The position numbers and the translations under genes were made by a program. 64,000 nt of DNA from Thermococcus camini (lineage in GTDB: Archaea; Methanobacteriota_B; Thermococci; Thermococcales; Thermococcaceae): assembly GCF_904067545.1 (NCBI RefSeq), contig NZ_LR881183.1:1616277-1680276 (forward strand), written 5' to 3'. The notes under the pieces are model-generated. The model was given only the letters and a program-made list of their open reading frames with translations, did no database searches and had not been told where the DNA came from. Position 1 is the first letter of the stretch; every line of letters starts with the position of its first letter. Shown piece by piece: positions 17,917 to 26,216 of the stretch.

Positions 17917-18417
17917 TCACTTCAAAAGCCTAACGAACTCCCTCATCCAGGCGTAGAGGTCGCCGGGGTGCCTTGAGCTTACCCAGTTGCCGTCAACGAC
18001 GACCTCCTTGTCTATCCACTCTGCCCCCGCGTTCCTTACGTCGTCCCTGATGGTTACGGTGCTCGTTCCTTTTCTGCCCCTCAGCACGCCGGCTGAGATG
18101 AGTATCTGCGGCCCGTGGCAGATGCTCGCCACCGGCTTTCCAGCTTCAAACATTCTCCTGGTTATCTCAACTGCCTTCTCGTTGAGCCTGACTATTTCCG
18201 GAGCTTTTCCACCAGGGAGGACGAGAGCGTCGAACTCGTCCGGGTCAACCTCTTCAAATGCCAGCTGAACCTCGACGGAGTAGCCGTGCTTGCCCGTTAT
18301 CTTGCCCCTCTGGAAGCTCGCCACGTAGACCTCGTGGTTTTCTTCCTTGAGTCTGTGAAGGGGGTAAATAAGCTCCAGGTCTTCAAAACCATCGGCACTA
18401 AGAAACAGCACCTTCAT
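17917..18417 (-). CDS. DJ-1/PfpI family intracellular protease or deglycase
   Basis: Encodes 166 residues, the same length as Pyrococcus PfpI/PH1704. The nucleophile is Cys100 with His101 (ASICHGPQ), and Glu12 lies in the N-terminal FLSADGFEDLE motif. Members form hexamers with ATP-independent peptidase activity and have also been assigned glyoxalase/deglycase activity. The ATG at 18417 follows GGAGGTG by six bases. The upstream open frame to 18558 is not needed. Confidence 0.93.
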   Translation of the reverse strand: MKVLFLSADGFEDLELIYPLHRLKEENHEVYVASFQRGKITGKHGYSVEVQLAFEEVDPDEFDALVLPGGKAPEIVRLNEKAVEITRRMFEAGKPVASICHGPQILISAGVLRGRKGTSTVTIRDDVRNAGAEWIDKEVVVDGNWVSSRHPGDLYAWMREFVRLLK

Positions 18418-18490
18418 CTCAAACACCTCCGTCCAAACGCTTAGAGGGAAATAGAAAAGGACATTTATAATCCTTTCTGGACAAAAATGG

Positions 18491-18943
18491 TCAGAGAGGA
18501 AGCTCCGTAGTTTCCTTGTGTATCTTGAGGACGACCATGGTATGGGTGGCCTCAACACCGTTTATTTCCCCGATGGTGTCGAGGAACTCGTTGAGCTCGT
18601 CGCTCCCGCCGGTTCTTATTTTGACCAGCATGTCGTAGTCGCCAGTGGTCTCGTATATCTCGACTATCTGGGGGTGCCGCTTGAGCTCGTTGGCAACGTG
18701 AGCGTACATGCCGGCCTTGGATTTTATGAGGATGAACGCCAGAATCTGGAAACCGAGAGAGTCTGGGTCAAGTATGACCGTGAACTTCTTTATTATGCCC
18801 CTGTCCTTCAGTTTCTTAATCCTCTCATAGACCGTCGACTCCGCCAGCCCGACCTCCTTGGAAATCTCTCTCAGGGGCGTTCTGCTGTTTTTCTGGAGGA
18901 TGGCGAGGATTTTCCTGTCAGTATCGTCCAAACCCATTCGCAT
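18491..18943 (-). CDS. Lrp/AsnC-family regulator, FL11-like
   Basis: Encodes 150 residues: an N-terminal winged HTH (LDDTDRKILAIL, VGLAESTVYERIKKL) and a C-terminal RAM/ligand domain ending VVLKIHKETTELPL. Length and sequence match the feast/famine regulator FL11 of Pyrococcus, which binds promoters as dimers or octamers according to lysine or other amino-acid level. It is divergent from the DRG gene with TATA boxes 25 bases apart, so autoregulation could also touch that gene. The ATG at 18943 has GGTGATG upstream. Confidence 0.9.
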   Translation of the reverse strand: MRMGLDDTDRKILAILQKNSRTPLREISKEVGLAESTVYERIKKLKDRGIIKKFTVILDPDSLGFQILAFILIKSKAGMYAHVANELKRHPQIVEIYETTGDYDMLVKIRTGGSDELNEFLDTIGEINGVEATHTMVVLKIHKETTELPL

Positions 18944-18976
18944 GAGCATCACCGCCGGTAAAAAATTTTCGAAAGG

Positions 18977-18985
18977 TTATATAAA
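18977..18985 (-). promoter_or_regulatory. TATA box of the Lrp gene
   Basis: TTTATATAA on the minus strand, 34-42 bases upstream of the Lrp start. It is closely opposed to the DRG TATA box at 19010. Confidence 0.6.
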
Positions 18986-19009
18986 CTTGCCGATTCTGGA
19001 GAACCATAC

Positions 19010-19019
19010 TTTTATAAAA
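19010..19019 (+). promoter_or_regulatory. TATA box of the DRG GTPase gene
   Basis: TTTTATAAAA, palindromic, 44-53 bases upstream of the DRG start codon. Confidence 0.6.
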
Positions 19020-19062
19020 CGCTGCTCACCTTTTACCTCTAGAAGTTCTGGGAGGGTCAGCG

Positions 19063-20229
19063 ATGCCAACGAACGTCACAGCGGAGTATCTGGCGGCGGA
19101 GGAGGAGTACAGAAACGCCAAGACCATTCCAGAGAAGATTCGCGCCCTCGAAAAGATGTACGCCACCGTCCCCAAGCACAAGGGGACTGAAAAGCTCAGA
19201 CTCCAGATAAAGCGAAAGCTCGCCGAGCTGAGGAAGGAGCTTGAGAAGCAGCGCCAGATGAAGAAGGGCGGTGGTGGCCCATCGCTGAGCGTCAGGAAAG
19301 AGGGCGCGGCACAGATAGTCCTTGCTGGCCTCCCGAACGTTGGAAAGAGCTCCCTTATGAAGGCGCTCACAAACGTCGACGCCGACGTCGCGGACTACGC
19401 CTTCACCACCGTCGAGCCCATCCCTGGAATGATGCACCACAAAGACGTCCAGATACAGCTCGTTGAGGTTCCGGGCCTCGTTGAAGGAGCGGCCCTCGGA
19501 AAGGGCATGGGGCCGCAGCTTCTCAGCGTTATCCGAAACGCCGATGCGATAGCCATCGTGGTCGACCTCTCCCAGGATCCTGTAAAGCAGCTGGAAACCC
19601 TCCTCAAGGAGTTCGAGAGGGCGGGAATAAAGCTCAACAAGCGCCGCCCGAGGGTGGAGATAAAGAGGACAGCAATGGGCGGAATCGTCATCAACGGCCA
19701 GGAGAACATCAAGGGGGACATAAACGAAGTCATGAAGATGCTCAGGGAAGAGAGAATTCACTCAGCGGAGATAACGGTTAAGGAGCCCGTAACGCTGGAA
19801 GAATTTGCCGACGCACTCGACGAGAGCCTCGTCTGGAGGAGGGCAATAATCATAGCCAACAAGGGTGATGCCCCCGGGAGCAGGGAGAACTACGAGAAGC
19901 TCGTTGAGGCCTACGGGGACAGGTTCAAAATAATCCCCGTCTCTGCGAAGAGGAAGATACAGCTGGACAAGCTCAAGGACGAGCTCTATGAGCTGGCCGG
20001 GATTATTCGCGTCTTCACGAAGAGTCCTGGTGAGGAGCCGGCCTACCCGCCGGTGCCGCTGAAGAAGGGCTCGACCGTCATGGATTTAGCGGAAAGGATC
20101 CACAAGGACTTCGCCAAGAACTTCCGCTATGCTAGAGTCTGGGGCAAGAGCGTGAAGTTCCCTGGCCAGCGTGTTGGGGCCGACCACGTGCTTGAGGACG
20201 GGGACATAGTGGAGATTCACGCGAGGTAA
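19063..20229 (+). CDS. DRG/Obg-family GTP-binding protein with TGS domain
   Basis: Encodes 388 residues. An N-terminal coiled/HTH region (1-75) is followed by a GTPase domain with G1 GLPNVGKSS (89-97), a G3 region EVPGLVEGA (Gly in place of Gln, typical of DRG), G4 NKGD and G5 VSAK. A C-terminal TGS domain ends the protein (about 310-388). DRG proteins are cytoplasmic GTPases associated with ribosomes and translation. The ATG at 19063 has GGGAGGG upstream. Confidence 0.93.
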   Translation: MPTNVTAEYLAAEEEYRNAKTIPEKIRALEKMYATVPKHKGTEKLRLQIKRKLAELRKELEKQRQMKKGGGGPSLSVRKEGAAQIVLAGLPNVGKSSLMKALTNVDADVADYAFTTVEPIPGMMHHKDVQIQLVEVPGLVEGAALGKGMGPQLLSVIRNADAIAIVVDLSQDPVKQLETLLKEFERAGIKLNKRRPRVEIKRTAMGGIVINGQENIKGDINEVMKMLREERIHSAEITVKEPVTLEEFADALDESLVWRRAIIIANKGDAPGSRENYEKLVEAYGDRFKIIPVSAKRKIQLDKLKDELYELAGIIRVFTKSPGEEPAYPPVPLKKGSTVMDLAERIHKDFAKNFRYARVWGKSVKFPGQRVGADHVLEDGDIVEIHAR

Positions 20230-20489
20230 GGGTTTCTTTTCTCCCTAGGTCTCAGAGAGAAGCATACAAATAACGCTAAGAATACCAAAACCCAAAGGAT
20301 AAGACCGAACAACAGGGCCCCATGTAACACAGGGGGTCCGGACAGGGTTGTTCACCGATACTTCTTGCCTCAAATAAAGCCCAGATTCTGAAAGTGAACA
20401 TTTCCAGGGAGGCAACATGCCCAGAATCCAGGACAACAGGAAAGCGAAACCCCTAAATATCTCGCCGCGAACATAACTCAGGTTAGGTT
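20230..20489 (-). pseudogene. Possible relic of a small membrane protein
   Basis: No intact gene is visible. On the minus strand one frame reads a hydrophobic start (FRGFAFLLSWILGMLPPW) to about 20322. A different frame then gives a clean transmembrane segment (GALLFGLILWVLVFLALFV) and ends near 20229. Joining them requires an indel near 20320 (GGGGCCC). This looks like a decayed two-helix protein, but no relative was recognised. Low confidence. Confidence 0.25.
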
Positions 20490-20517
20490 ATGAAGAGCGT
20501 AACACCGGAGGCGTTTC

Positions 20518-20730
20518 GTGACTTCCTCGGCCCAAAGCCGGAGAGAACTGGTTCTGCTCGCGGCCATAGAACTCTACCGGGAGGGTAAGCTGAGCCTCGA
20601 AAAGGCCACCGAGTTCGCCGGCCTTAGCGTGAGGGAATTTCTCTATGAGCTGAGGAAACGGGACGTCCCGATAAACTACACATTGGAGGAGGCAAGGGAG
20701 GACATAAAGTTAATTCTGGATTCTTTTTAG
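20518..20730 (+). CDS. UPF0175 (antitoxin-like) protein, probably frameshifted at the N-terminus
   Basis: Encodes 70 residues from a GTG with GGAGG seven bases upstream. The core (LLAAIELYREGKLSLEKATEFAGLSVREFLYEL) is the UPF0175 helix-turn-helix, a family of antitoxins paired with PIN-domain toxins. A second frame from an ATG at 20490 reads MKSVTPEAFRDFLGPKPE, which is what a full UPF0175 N-terminus looks like. Restoring two bases (GA) in the GAGA run at about 20561-20564 fuses both frames into an 80-residue protein of family length. No toxin gene is adjacent; the stop abuts the convergent ATPase. Confidence 0.65.
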   Translation: MTSSAQSRRELVLLAAIELYREGKLSLEKATEFAGLSVREFLYELRKRDVPINYTLEEAREDIKLILDSF

Positions 20731-21834
20731 CTACGCCCTGATTCTCAAGGCCGCCTCCTGATAAAAGCCGTATTTGAACCGGTAGATGCTCACCACCTTG
20801 CTCTTGGATTCCTTTTCAACTATCCCCATTTCCAGAAGGGTCTCAAGCGTGTTAACGACGCTGACTTCCGTCAATCCAGACAGCCTCGCAAGTGACGATG
20901 GCCTGGAAACTCCCTCACCCATGGCGTTTAAGAGCGCTATCACTTTCCTTTGATACTCCCTTTGTGGGCGCAATCTGACAAAACTCCTGAGTTCACTCAT
21001 AGCCCTCTTAACGGCTTCTTCATGGGCGTTTTTAAGGGCCCTCCTGTGGGTCAGCCCATCAATCCTCCCTCTGCCGTAAGATGATAGGTAACCTGGAAAA
21101 CCACCCAGTTTAATAGACGCCTCCCGAAGCTCGTCAATGGAAAAATCCACGTTTCCCGCCGCAAGGAGGCCTCTTTTTAAAAACTCAACCCCAGTTTGAA
21201 CGTCCCAAGGCTCAACGTCCACCCTTACCGGAGCACGTCCATAGAGGTAATCGTCGTATTCGGGATTCAGAAGCTTCTTGAAGAGCCCCATGGCGGAGCC
21301 CGTGAAGATTATTATGGGCCTTTTCTCCGCCAGAACGTTATGAAGCCTCCACAGTGCTGCGAGGAGTTTGTTTCTTTCCCTCCGCATGTCCTGAATCTCA
21401 TCCCATACGAGCAGGCTCCCCTCGGGAAGAGCCCTCATGACTTCATCAAAGAGGGCCGCGGGATTCCTAGGGGCTATGGGAATGTTTTTCTCCCTTTCGA
21501 GAACCGCTTCGAAGAACTTAATACCTAAAGAGACCCTCCTGAGCTTGAGTTTATTCTCGTGCACCAAATTCATTACGTCCAGCCCGAACCTCTCAACAAA
21601 TTCGGTAAAGTTGTGAATGCCGGCAAAGTTTGAATAAACCGCGGGTTTACCCGTTGCGGAAGAATATTGGGTTGCGAACGCCCTTGCGAGGCTGGTCTTC
21701 CCAACGGCCCTTGGCCCTATGATCGCCACCCACCGTTTCTTTTCGAGGACGAGCCGACGCAACTGGGAAACTTCCCCCTCCCTGCCATACAGCTCCTCAA
21801 TTTTAATTATCGGGGTTTCTGGAAAGGGCTTCAT
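20731..21834 (-). CDS. Archaeal P-loop ATPase with winged helix
   Basis: Encodes 367 residues of the archaeal ATPase (PF01637-like) group. Walker A is GPRAVGKTS near the N-terminus, Walker B is LLVWDEIQ, and sensor-1-like FTGSAMG follows. The C-terminal 90 residues form a winged helix (LARLSGLTEVSVVNTLETLLEMG). These proteins are common in accessory regions of Thermococcales; their role is unproven (STAND-like or mobile-element-associated). The ATG at 21834 follows GGTGGAC. The gene ends base to base with UPF0175. Confidence 0.82.
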   Translation of the reverse strand: MKPFPETPIIKIEELYGREGEVSQLRRLVLEKKRWVAIIGPRAVGKTSLARAFATQYSSATGKPAVYSNFAGIHNFTEFVERFGLDVMNLVHENKLKLRRVSLGIKFFEAVLEREKNIPIAPRNPAALFDEVMRALPEGSLLVWDEIQDMRRERNKLLAALWRLHNVLAEKRPIIIFTGSAMGLFKKLLNPEYDDYLYGRAPVRVDVEPWDVQTGVEFLKRGLLAAGNVDFSIDELREASIKLGGFPGYLSSYGRGRIDGLTHRRALKNAHEEAVKRAMSELRSFVRLRPQREYQRKVIALLNAMGEGVSRPSSLARLSGLTEVSVVNTLETLLEMGIVEKESKSKVVSIYRFKYGFYQEAALRIRA

Positions 21835-22116
21835 GCCGTCCACCACATTTTTTAAGATTAAAAAATCCAGTATTTAAGTGTTTTGGAAGCTTTGAAATGG
21901 CCCAAGAGGAGATTAGAAAGCCCATTACAAGGGGCTTTTAACGTGCCCAAAAAATTGGGTAATAATGAACATTAAGATCCATACAAAGTCCAAAGGAGCG
22001 AGCGAAACCCCCAAATATTCTCACGTCATACTAAACCGGGTGGTGTCCGTTGCGGGCCAACGTCAACCTCGACGCTCTTTTGGAGAAGATGAGAGCGGAG
22101 CTCGTCCGTCTTTCGC
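21835..22116 (+). other. Intergenic region with a possible gene fragment
   Basis: Contains the ATPase promoter region (AT-rich, 21847-21880) and, on the plus strand at about 22046-22112, a fragment reading RANVNLDALLEKMRAELVRLS that has good protein character. It lacks a start and runs antisense into the next gene. Probably the stub of a lost gene. Nothing else was recognised. Confidence 0.25.
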
Positions 22117-22602
22117 TTACCTGCACCATGCTCCTTTACACTTCCTTCCGTCCTTCCCGACGATTGTCTCAAGGCTGAACTCCTTTCCGTCGAGGCTGTC
22201 CATGATGAGCTTTTCGCCATCTTTCTCGTAGATCCAGAAAACCTTGTAGGCCCTCTCGTCCCTCACCACCTCTATCCTCGGAAGCCACCACGAGACAACC
22301 CTTGAGTTGCCCCAGGTTATCGCGCTTTCAAAGGCTTTCATCCTCGCCTCCTCGTAATCAACGAGCGGCTCCATGACGCTCCTCTCCTCCACGTCCCACT
22401 CGTAGAGGTCTATGAATCCGTCCCCCCTCTCCGCCCCGAGACGGTAGAGGTCCACGTAGGCAAAGTAATCGAGAACGCGGTCGCTTCTGCCCAGGCGCTT
22501 GTAGAAGAGCTTCAGGTGGAAGATGTGGTACGGGTACAGCACAAAGCTGGGATTCGAGACGTCCTCAGGTCTGAATATAGGCCTCATTATGCTGACCTTC
22601 AT
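22117..22602 (-). CDS. Conserved hypothetical protein
   Basis: Encodes 161 residues with no recognised domain. It is rich in aromatic residues and alternating strand patterns (VLYPYHIFHLKLFYKRL, RVVSWWLPRIEVV), and ends KCKGAWCR with two Cys. It is probably soluble. A minus-strand AATAATATAT TATA box near 22630-22640 and the ATG at 22602 suggest a short leader. It sits in an accessory region between the ATPase and the proline operon. Confidence 0.6.
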   Translation of the reverse strand: MKVSIMRPIFRPEDVSNPSFVLYPYHIFHLKLFYKRLGRSDRVLDYFAYVDLYRLGAERGDGFIDLYEWDVEERSVMEPLVDYEEARMKAFESAITWGNSRVVSWWLPRIEVVRDERAYKVFWIYEKDGEKLIMDSLDGKEFSLETIVGKDGRKCKGAWCR

Positions 22603-22710
22603 ATTCCAGCACCGTTCAATATACATAAGGATATATTATTAACGATTGCGCATGTTTTGTCACAATTTTAGAACGCCACATCTAACATCCGGAATAATTA
22701 AACCAATAAA

Positions 22711-22718
22711 TTTATATT
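22711..22718 (+). promoter_or_regulatory. TATA box of the proline transport operon
   Basis: TTTATATT preceded by an A-rich element. The predicted leader (from about 22738) contains an inverted repeat GATGTC-8 bases-GACATC at 22741-22760, immediately before the Shine-Dalgarno GAGGTGG (22769-22775). Confidence 0.55.
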
Positions 22719-22781
22719 CGTCAACACATACTAGTGAGCTGATGTCCTTTAATCGACATCGGTGTATTGAGGTGGGTTAGA

Positions 22782-22961
22782 ATGGGATTGAGTGGTGAAG
22801 CCTGGGCAACACTGCTTGTGCCAACGTTTCTTGGAATTTTGACAATGCTGCTCTACGGCTACTGGGACAGAATAACAGGCAAGGAGTACTACGTGGACGA
22901 CGAGATTCTGGCCTACGACGAGGACCTTATAAAACAGCTCAAGGAGGAGGGTAAGGCATGA
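22782..22961 (+). CDS. Small membrane protein, putative partner of the proline symporter
   Basis: Encodes 59 residues: one transmembrane helix (WATLLVPTFLGILTMLLYGYW) followed by an acidic soluble tail. Its stop overlaps the symporter start as ATGA, indicating translational coupling. Small subunits of this kind accompany some SSS-family transporters. GAGGTGG lies six bases before the ATG. The function is inferred from position only. Confidence 0.75.
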   Translation: MGLSGEAWATLLVPTFLGILTMLLYGYWDRITGKEYYVDDEILAYDEDLIKQLKEEGKA

Positions 22962-24574
22962 ACAGCGGAATTCTCCTCGGATTCCTGGTGTACCTCGCCC
23001 TCCTGGCCTACATAGGCTGGTGGGCCAACCGCTACACCAAAACGGAGGACCAGTACTTCGTTGGCGGAAGAAAGGTCCACGTTTTGGCCGCAACCCTCTC
23101 CGACAAGGCGAGCGATTTCAGCGGCTGGTTGATGCTCGGTTACCCTGGTGCAGCGTTCTCCAGGGGCCTCGGTGCCTTCTGGGCAGGAATAGGCTGCCTC
23201 TTTGGTACCCTCGCCGATTACGTCCTTATTGGACCCAGATTGAGGATATACGCCGGTAAATTCAGGGCAATAACCGTCCCCGACTACCTCGAGGCAAGGC
23301 TCAAGGACGACACCAAGCTGATAAGAATTCTGAGCGCACTGATAATCGTCATCTTCATGACCGCCTACGTTGCAGCCCAGTTTACAGCGGGAGGAAAGAC
23401 CTTCGCAGAGGGCTTCGGCATAAGCGACAACACCGGAATCCTCATAACCGTCATCATCCTGACGGCCTACGTTATCACCGGTGGATTCTTCGCCGTCGTC
23501 TGGACCGACGTCGTTCAGGCCATGTTCATGCTGCTGACGCTCATTATAGTGCCGTTCCTTGCGCTCTCAAAGATAGGAGGCTTTGATAAGGCCACAGCGA
23601 TAATAGCCAGCGCGGATCCCGCCAAGCTCCACCCATTCGGCGGCGCCACAGGAATAGCGGCCATAGTCTTCGCCATAGGCTACGCCTCATGGATAGTCGG
23701 CTACCTCGGTCAGCCCCACATCGTCACCCGTTACATGAGCGTTGAGGACCCGAGGAAGCTCAGAAGGCCTGGTATCTTCATCAGCGGGACCTGGACAATC
23801 TTAGTGCTCTGGGGCGCGTTCTTCGCCGGATTCCTGGGCTTCGCGATGTACCACGCCGGAATGCTCCAGGTCAGCGACCCCGAGAAGATCATCCCGGCCA
23901 TGGCAGTTGAGCTCATGCCGAGCTGGCTTGCTGGATTCGTCATCGCGGGTATAATCTCAGCGGTCATGAGCACCGCCGATTCACAGCTACTCGTCGCGTC
24001 CTCGGCCATAGCCAGGGACTTCTACCACAAGGTCCTCGGAAGGGAACTCGGCAAGAAGCAGATGGTCAACATCTCAAGGCTCGTCGTCGCTGCGGTTGCC
24101 CTCGTCGGCCTCTGGTTCGCCATAAGCGGCCCGAAGGTCATCTACCAGATGGTTGCTACAGCATGGGGTGGTCTCGCAGTTGGCTTCGGCCCGATCCTTG
24201 TCCTGAGCCTCTGGTGGAAGAAGACGACCAAGGAGGGAGCGATAGTCGGAATGGCCTACGGTCTCATCAGCGAGGTCATCTTCGAGGCAAAGATATACGG
24301 CTGGGCTTTCAACCCGGACGCTCCGGGCTTCTTCGGAACGATAGGCGGCTGGTTCAACGGCATACCGGTGTTCTTCATCAACTTCTTCGTGACCCTGATA
24401 GTGATCGCGATAGTCAGCATGTTCACCAAGCCGCCGGAAGATGTCGTCAAGCTCCACGAGGAGATATTCAGGAAGGTTCCCGTTGAGACTGGAAGGAAGA
24501 GCATCACCGAGACCAGGGCCAAGAGCCAGGTCGAAAACGTTGTTGATTTCGTTCTCACCAAAGGGACCGCCTGA
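22958..24574 (+). CDS. Sodium/proline symporter (SSS family, PutP-like)
   Basis: Encodes 538 residues with about 13 transmembrane segments. SSS-family marks include KASDFSGWLMLGYPG in the early helices, GGFFAVVWTDVVQ, and IISAVMSTADSQLL, the Na+-site region. It imports proline (or a related solute) with Na+. It is translationally coupled to the 59-residue protein and followed 150 bases later by the proline dehydrogenase genes, which supports proline as substrate. Confidence 0.9.
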   Translation: MNSGILLGFLVYLALLAYIGWWANRYTKTEDQYFVGGRKVHVLAATLSDKASDFSGWLMLGYPGAAFSRGLGAFWAGIGCLFGTLADYVLIGPRLRIYAGKFRAITVPDYLEARLKDDTKLIRILSALIIVIFMTAYVAAQFTAGGKTFAEGFGISDNTGILITVIILTAYVITGGFFAVVWTDVVQAMFMLLTLIIVPFLALSKIGGFDKATAIIASADPAKLHPFGGATGIAAIVFAIGYASWIVGYLGQPHIVTRYMSVEDPRKLRRPGIFISGTWTILVLWGAFFAGFLGFAMYHAGMLQVSDPEKIIPAMAVELMPSWLAGFVIAGIISAVMSTADSQLLVASSAIARDFYHKVLGRELGKKQMVNISRLVVAAVALVGLWFAISGPKVIYQMVATAWGGLAVGFGPILVLSLWWKKTTKEGAIVGMAYGLISEVIFEAKIYGWAFNPDAPGFFGTIGGWFNGIPVFFINFFVTLIVIAIVSMFTKPPEDVVKLHEEIFRKVPVETGRKSITETRAKSQVENVVDFVLTKGTA

Positions 24575-24666
24575 GTTTCCCTTTTTCATTTTCTACATGT
24601 ACCCATCGTCCCAGTCCACCGGAGTATTTAACCAATGGTTTTACACCATTTTTGGCCAACCTAACG

Positions 24667-24674
24667 TTTATAAA
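24667..24674 (+). promoter_or_regulatory. TATA box of the PDH1 operon
   Basis: TTTATAAA, 51-58 bases before the ATG at 24725. It gives PDH1 its own promoter apart from the symporter. Confidence 0.55.
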
Positions 24675-24724
24675 CATCAATGTATAAAGAAGGGCGCCAA
24701 TTGTGAAATCCTAGAGGTGGGAGC

Positions 24725-26215
24725 ATGAGACCGCTCGACCTGACCGAAAAGGAGCCTTCCAGGAAGGTCGCAATCTATTTTGAAGGAAAGCCCTACGATG
24801 CCTACGAGGGGGAAAAGATCACCGTCGCACTCCTCGCCAATGGGGTGTACTGGCTCACCAGCAGTACCGAGGGAAGGAAGAGAGGAGCGTTCACCTTCGG
24901 CCCCGTTCCGATGGTAATTGATGGGGTAAAGAACGTGAACGCCCGCAAAACGAAGGTAAGGGACGGTATGAGGCTGGAGAGACAGAACTACGGGGACTTC
25001 CAGGAGACCGTGGAGATAGACGAGGACAAGCCCGTTGAAAGGCTGGTCGTTGATGTGGCCGTCATCGGAGGCGGCCCGGCTGGAATCGGAACCGTTCTCG
25101 AGGTCCAGGAGCACCTTACGGTTGCGCTTATAGAGGAAAAGGGCTGGCTCGGGGGAGACATGTGGCTCAAGGGCCTTCCCCAGGAAGGGTTTGGGCAGAA
25201 AAATCCCCAGGAAGCCGTTAGGGAGCTCACAGGAAAGTTCAACGAGAACGTCAAAGTTTTCAAGGGCACCATAGCCCTTGGTGTATTCGACAAGGGCGAG
25301 TACTTCCTCGTGCCGATAGTTACCGGGGAAAACCGGCTCATCGAGGTAATGGCCAAGCGCGTTGTTCTGGCCGTTGGGGCCGTTGACAACATCCACCTTT
25401 TCGAGAACAACGACATGCCCGGTGTCTTCAGGCGCTCCGACCTCCTGGAGGTTCTCAACGTCTGGGGAGTTGCCCCGGGAAGGAAGGTCGCCGTCGTCGG
25501 GGGCAAGCCGGGGGAGATAACTGCGGAGCTCGACCGCTGGGGTATCGAATACATCGTCGTCCCGAATCCCAAGCGTGTTGAAGGGGACGAAAAGGTCGAG
25601 AGGCTCATCGACGCGAACGGCAACGTCTACGAGGTTGATGCCGTCATCATGGCCGAGGGAAGGAGACCGGACATCAACCCGCCGACCCAGGCCGGAGGAA
25701 AGTTGATCTTCAAACACGGCTACTACACCCCGGTTCTCGACTCACATCACAGAATACGCGATGGAATCTACGTGGCAGGAAGCGCCGTCAGCATAAAGCC
25801 CCACTACGCGAACTACCTTGAGGGCAGGCTCGTCGGGGCATACATCCTCCGGGAGTTCGGCTTCGACGCCGAGCCGTGCATCTACGCGGAGAAACTGGAG
25901 GAGTACGAACCGGAGGCGGTGCAGATTCAGAGCATAGACTTCGGAAGCCTCAACCTTGAGGACGTCCAGATATGTGGCTGCGACGTCTCCCTGAGGAAGG
26001 TGGACGACGTGGTCAGGGCCGGAATAACGGACCTGCAGATAATCAAGCGCTTAACGCATCTCGCGATGGGCTTCTGTCAGGGAAGATTCTGTCTCTTCAA
26101 CGGGGCTCTGGTTGTTTCCCAGAGAACCGGAACTCCGATGGACAGGCTCGACATACCCGTCGCGAGACCACCGCTTAAGAACGTTAAGATGAAGGTCACC
26201 GCGGGGAGGGATTGA
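24725..26215 (+). CDS. Dye-linked L-proline dehydrogenase PDH1, alpha subunit
   Basis: Encodes 496 residues, matching the alpha subunit of the Pyrococcus horikoshii alpha4-beta4 enzyme. The N-terminal region (1-95) has the fold order of a 2Fe-2S ferredoxin domain, but the four Cys seen in the PDH2 homologue are absent (RGAFTFGPVPM here). A nucleotide-binding domain with GGGPAG follows (near residue 115) and a C-terminal BFD-like domain with C417, C419, C451 and C456. The subunit binds a nucleotide/flavin and passes electrons from the beta subunit. GAGGTGGGAGC precedes the ATG; the beta gene starts two bases after the stop. Confidence 0.88.
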   Translation: MRPLDLTEKEPSRKVAIYFEGKPYDAYEGEKITVALLANGVYWLTSSTEGRKRGAFTFGPVPMVIDGVKNVNARKTKVRDGMRLERQNYGDFQETVEIDEDKPVERLVVDVAVIGGGPAGIGTVLEVQEHLTVALIEEKGWLGGDMWLKGLPQEGFGQKNPQEAVRELTGKFNENVKVFKGTIALGVFDKGEYFLVPIVTGENRLIEVMAKRVVLAVGAVDNIHLFENNDMPGVFRRSDLLEVLNVWGVAPGRKVAVVGGKPGEITAELDRWGIEYIVVPNPKRVEGDEKVERLIDANGNVYEVDAVIMAEGRRPDINPPTQAGGKLIFKHGYYTPVLDSHHRIRDGIYVAGSAVSIKPHYANYLEGRLVGAYILREFGFDAEPCIYAEKLEEYEPEAVQIQSIDFGSLNLEDVQICGCDVSLRKVDDVVRAGITDLQIIKRLTHLAMGFCQGRFCLFNGALVVSQRTGTPMDRLDIPVARPPLKNVKMKVTAGRD

Positions 26216-26216
26216 A

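Noticed and set aside
20245-20436. 63-codon minus-strand frame as an intact gene
   Set aside because: No start codon with a Shine-Dalgarno, and the transmembrane part reads better in another frame. Treated as a relic instead.
24677-25717. 346-codon minus-strand frame opposite PDH1 alpha
   Set aside because: It mirrors a conserved flavoprotein on the other strand, has no Shine-Dalgarno and no recognisable domain. Same for 28465-29361 opposite galA.
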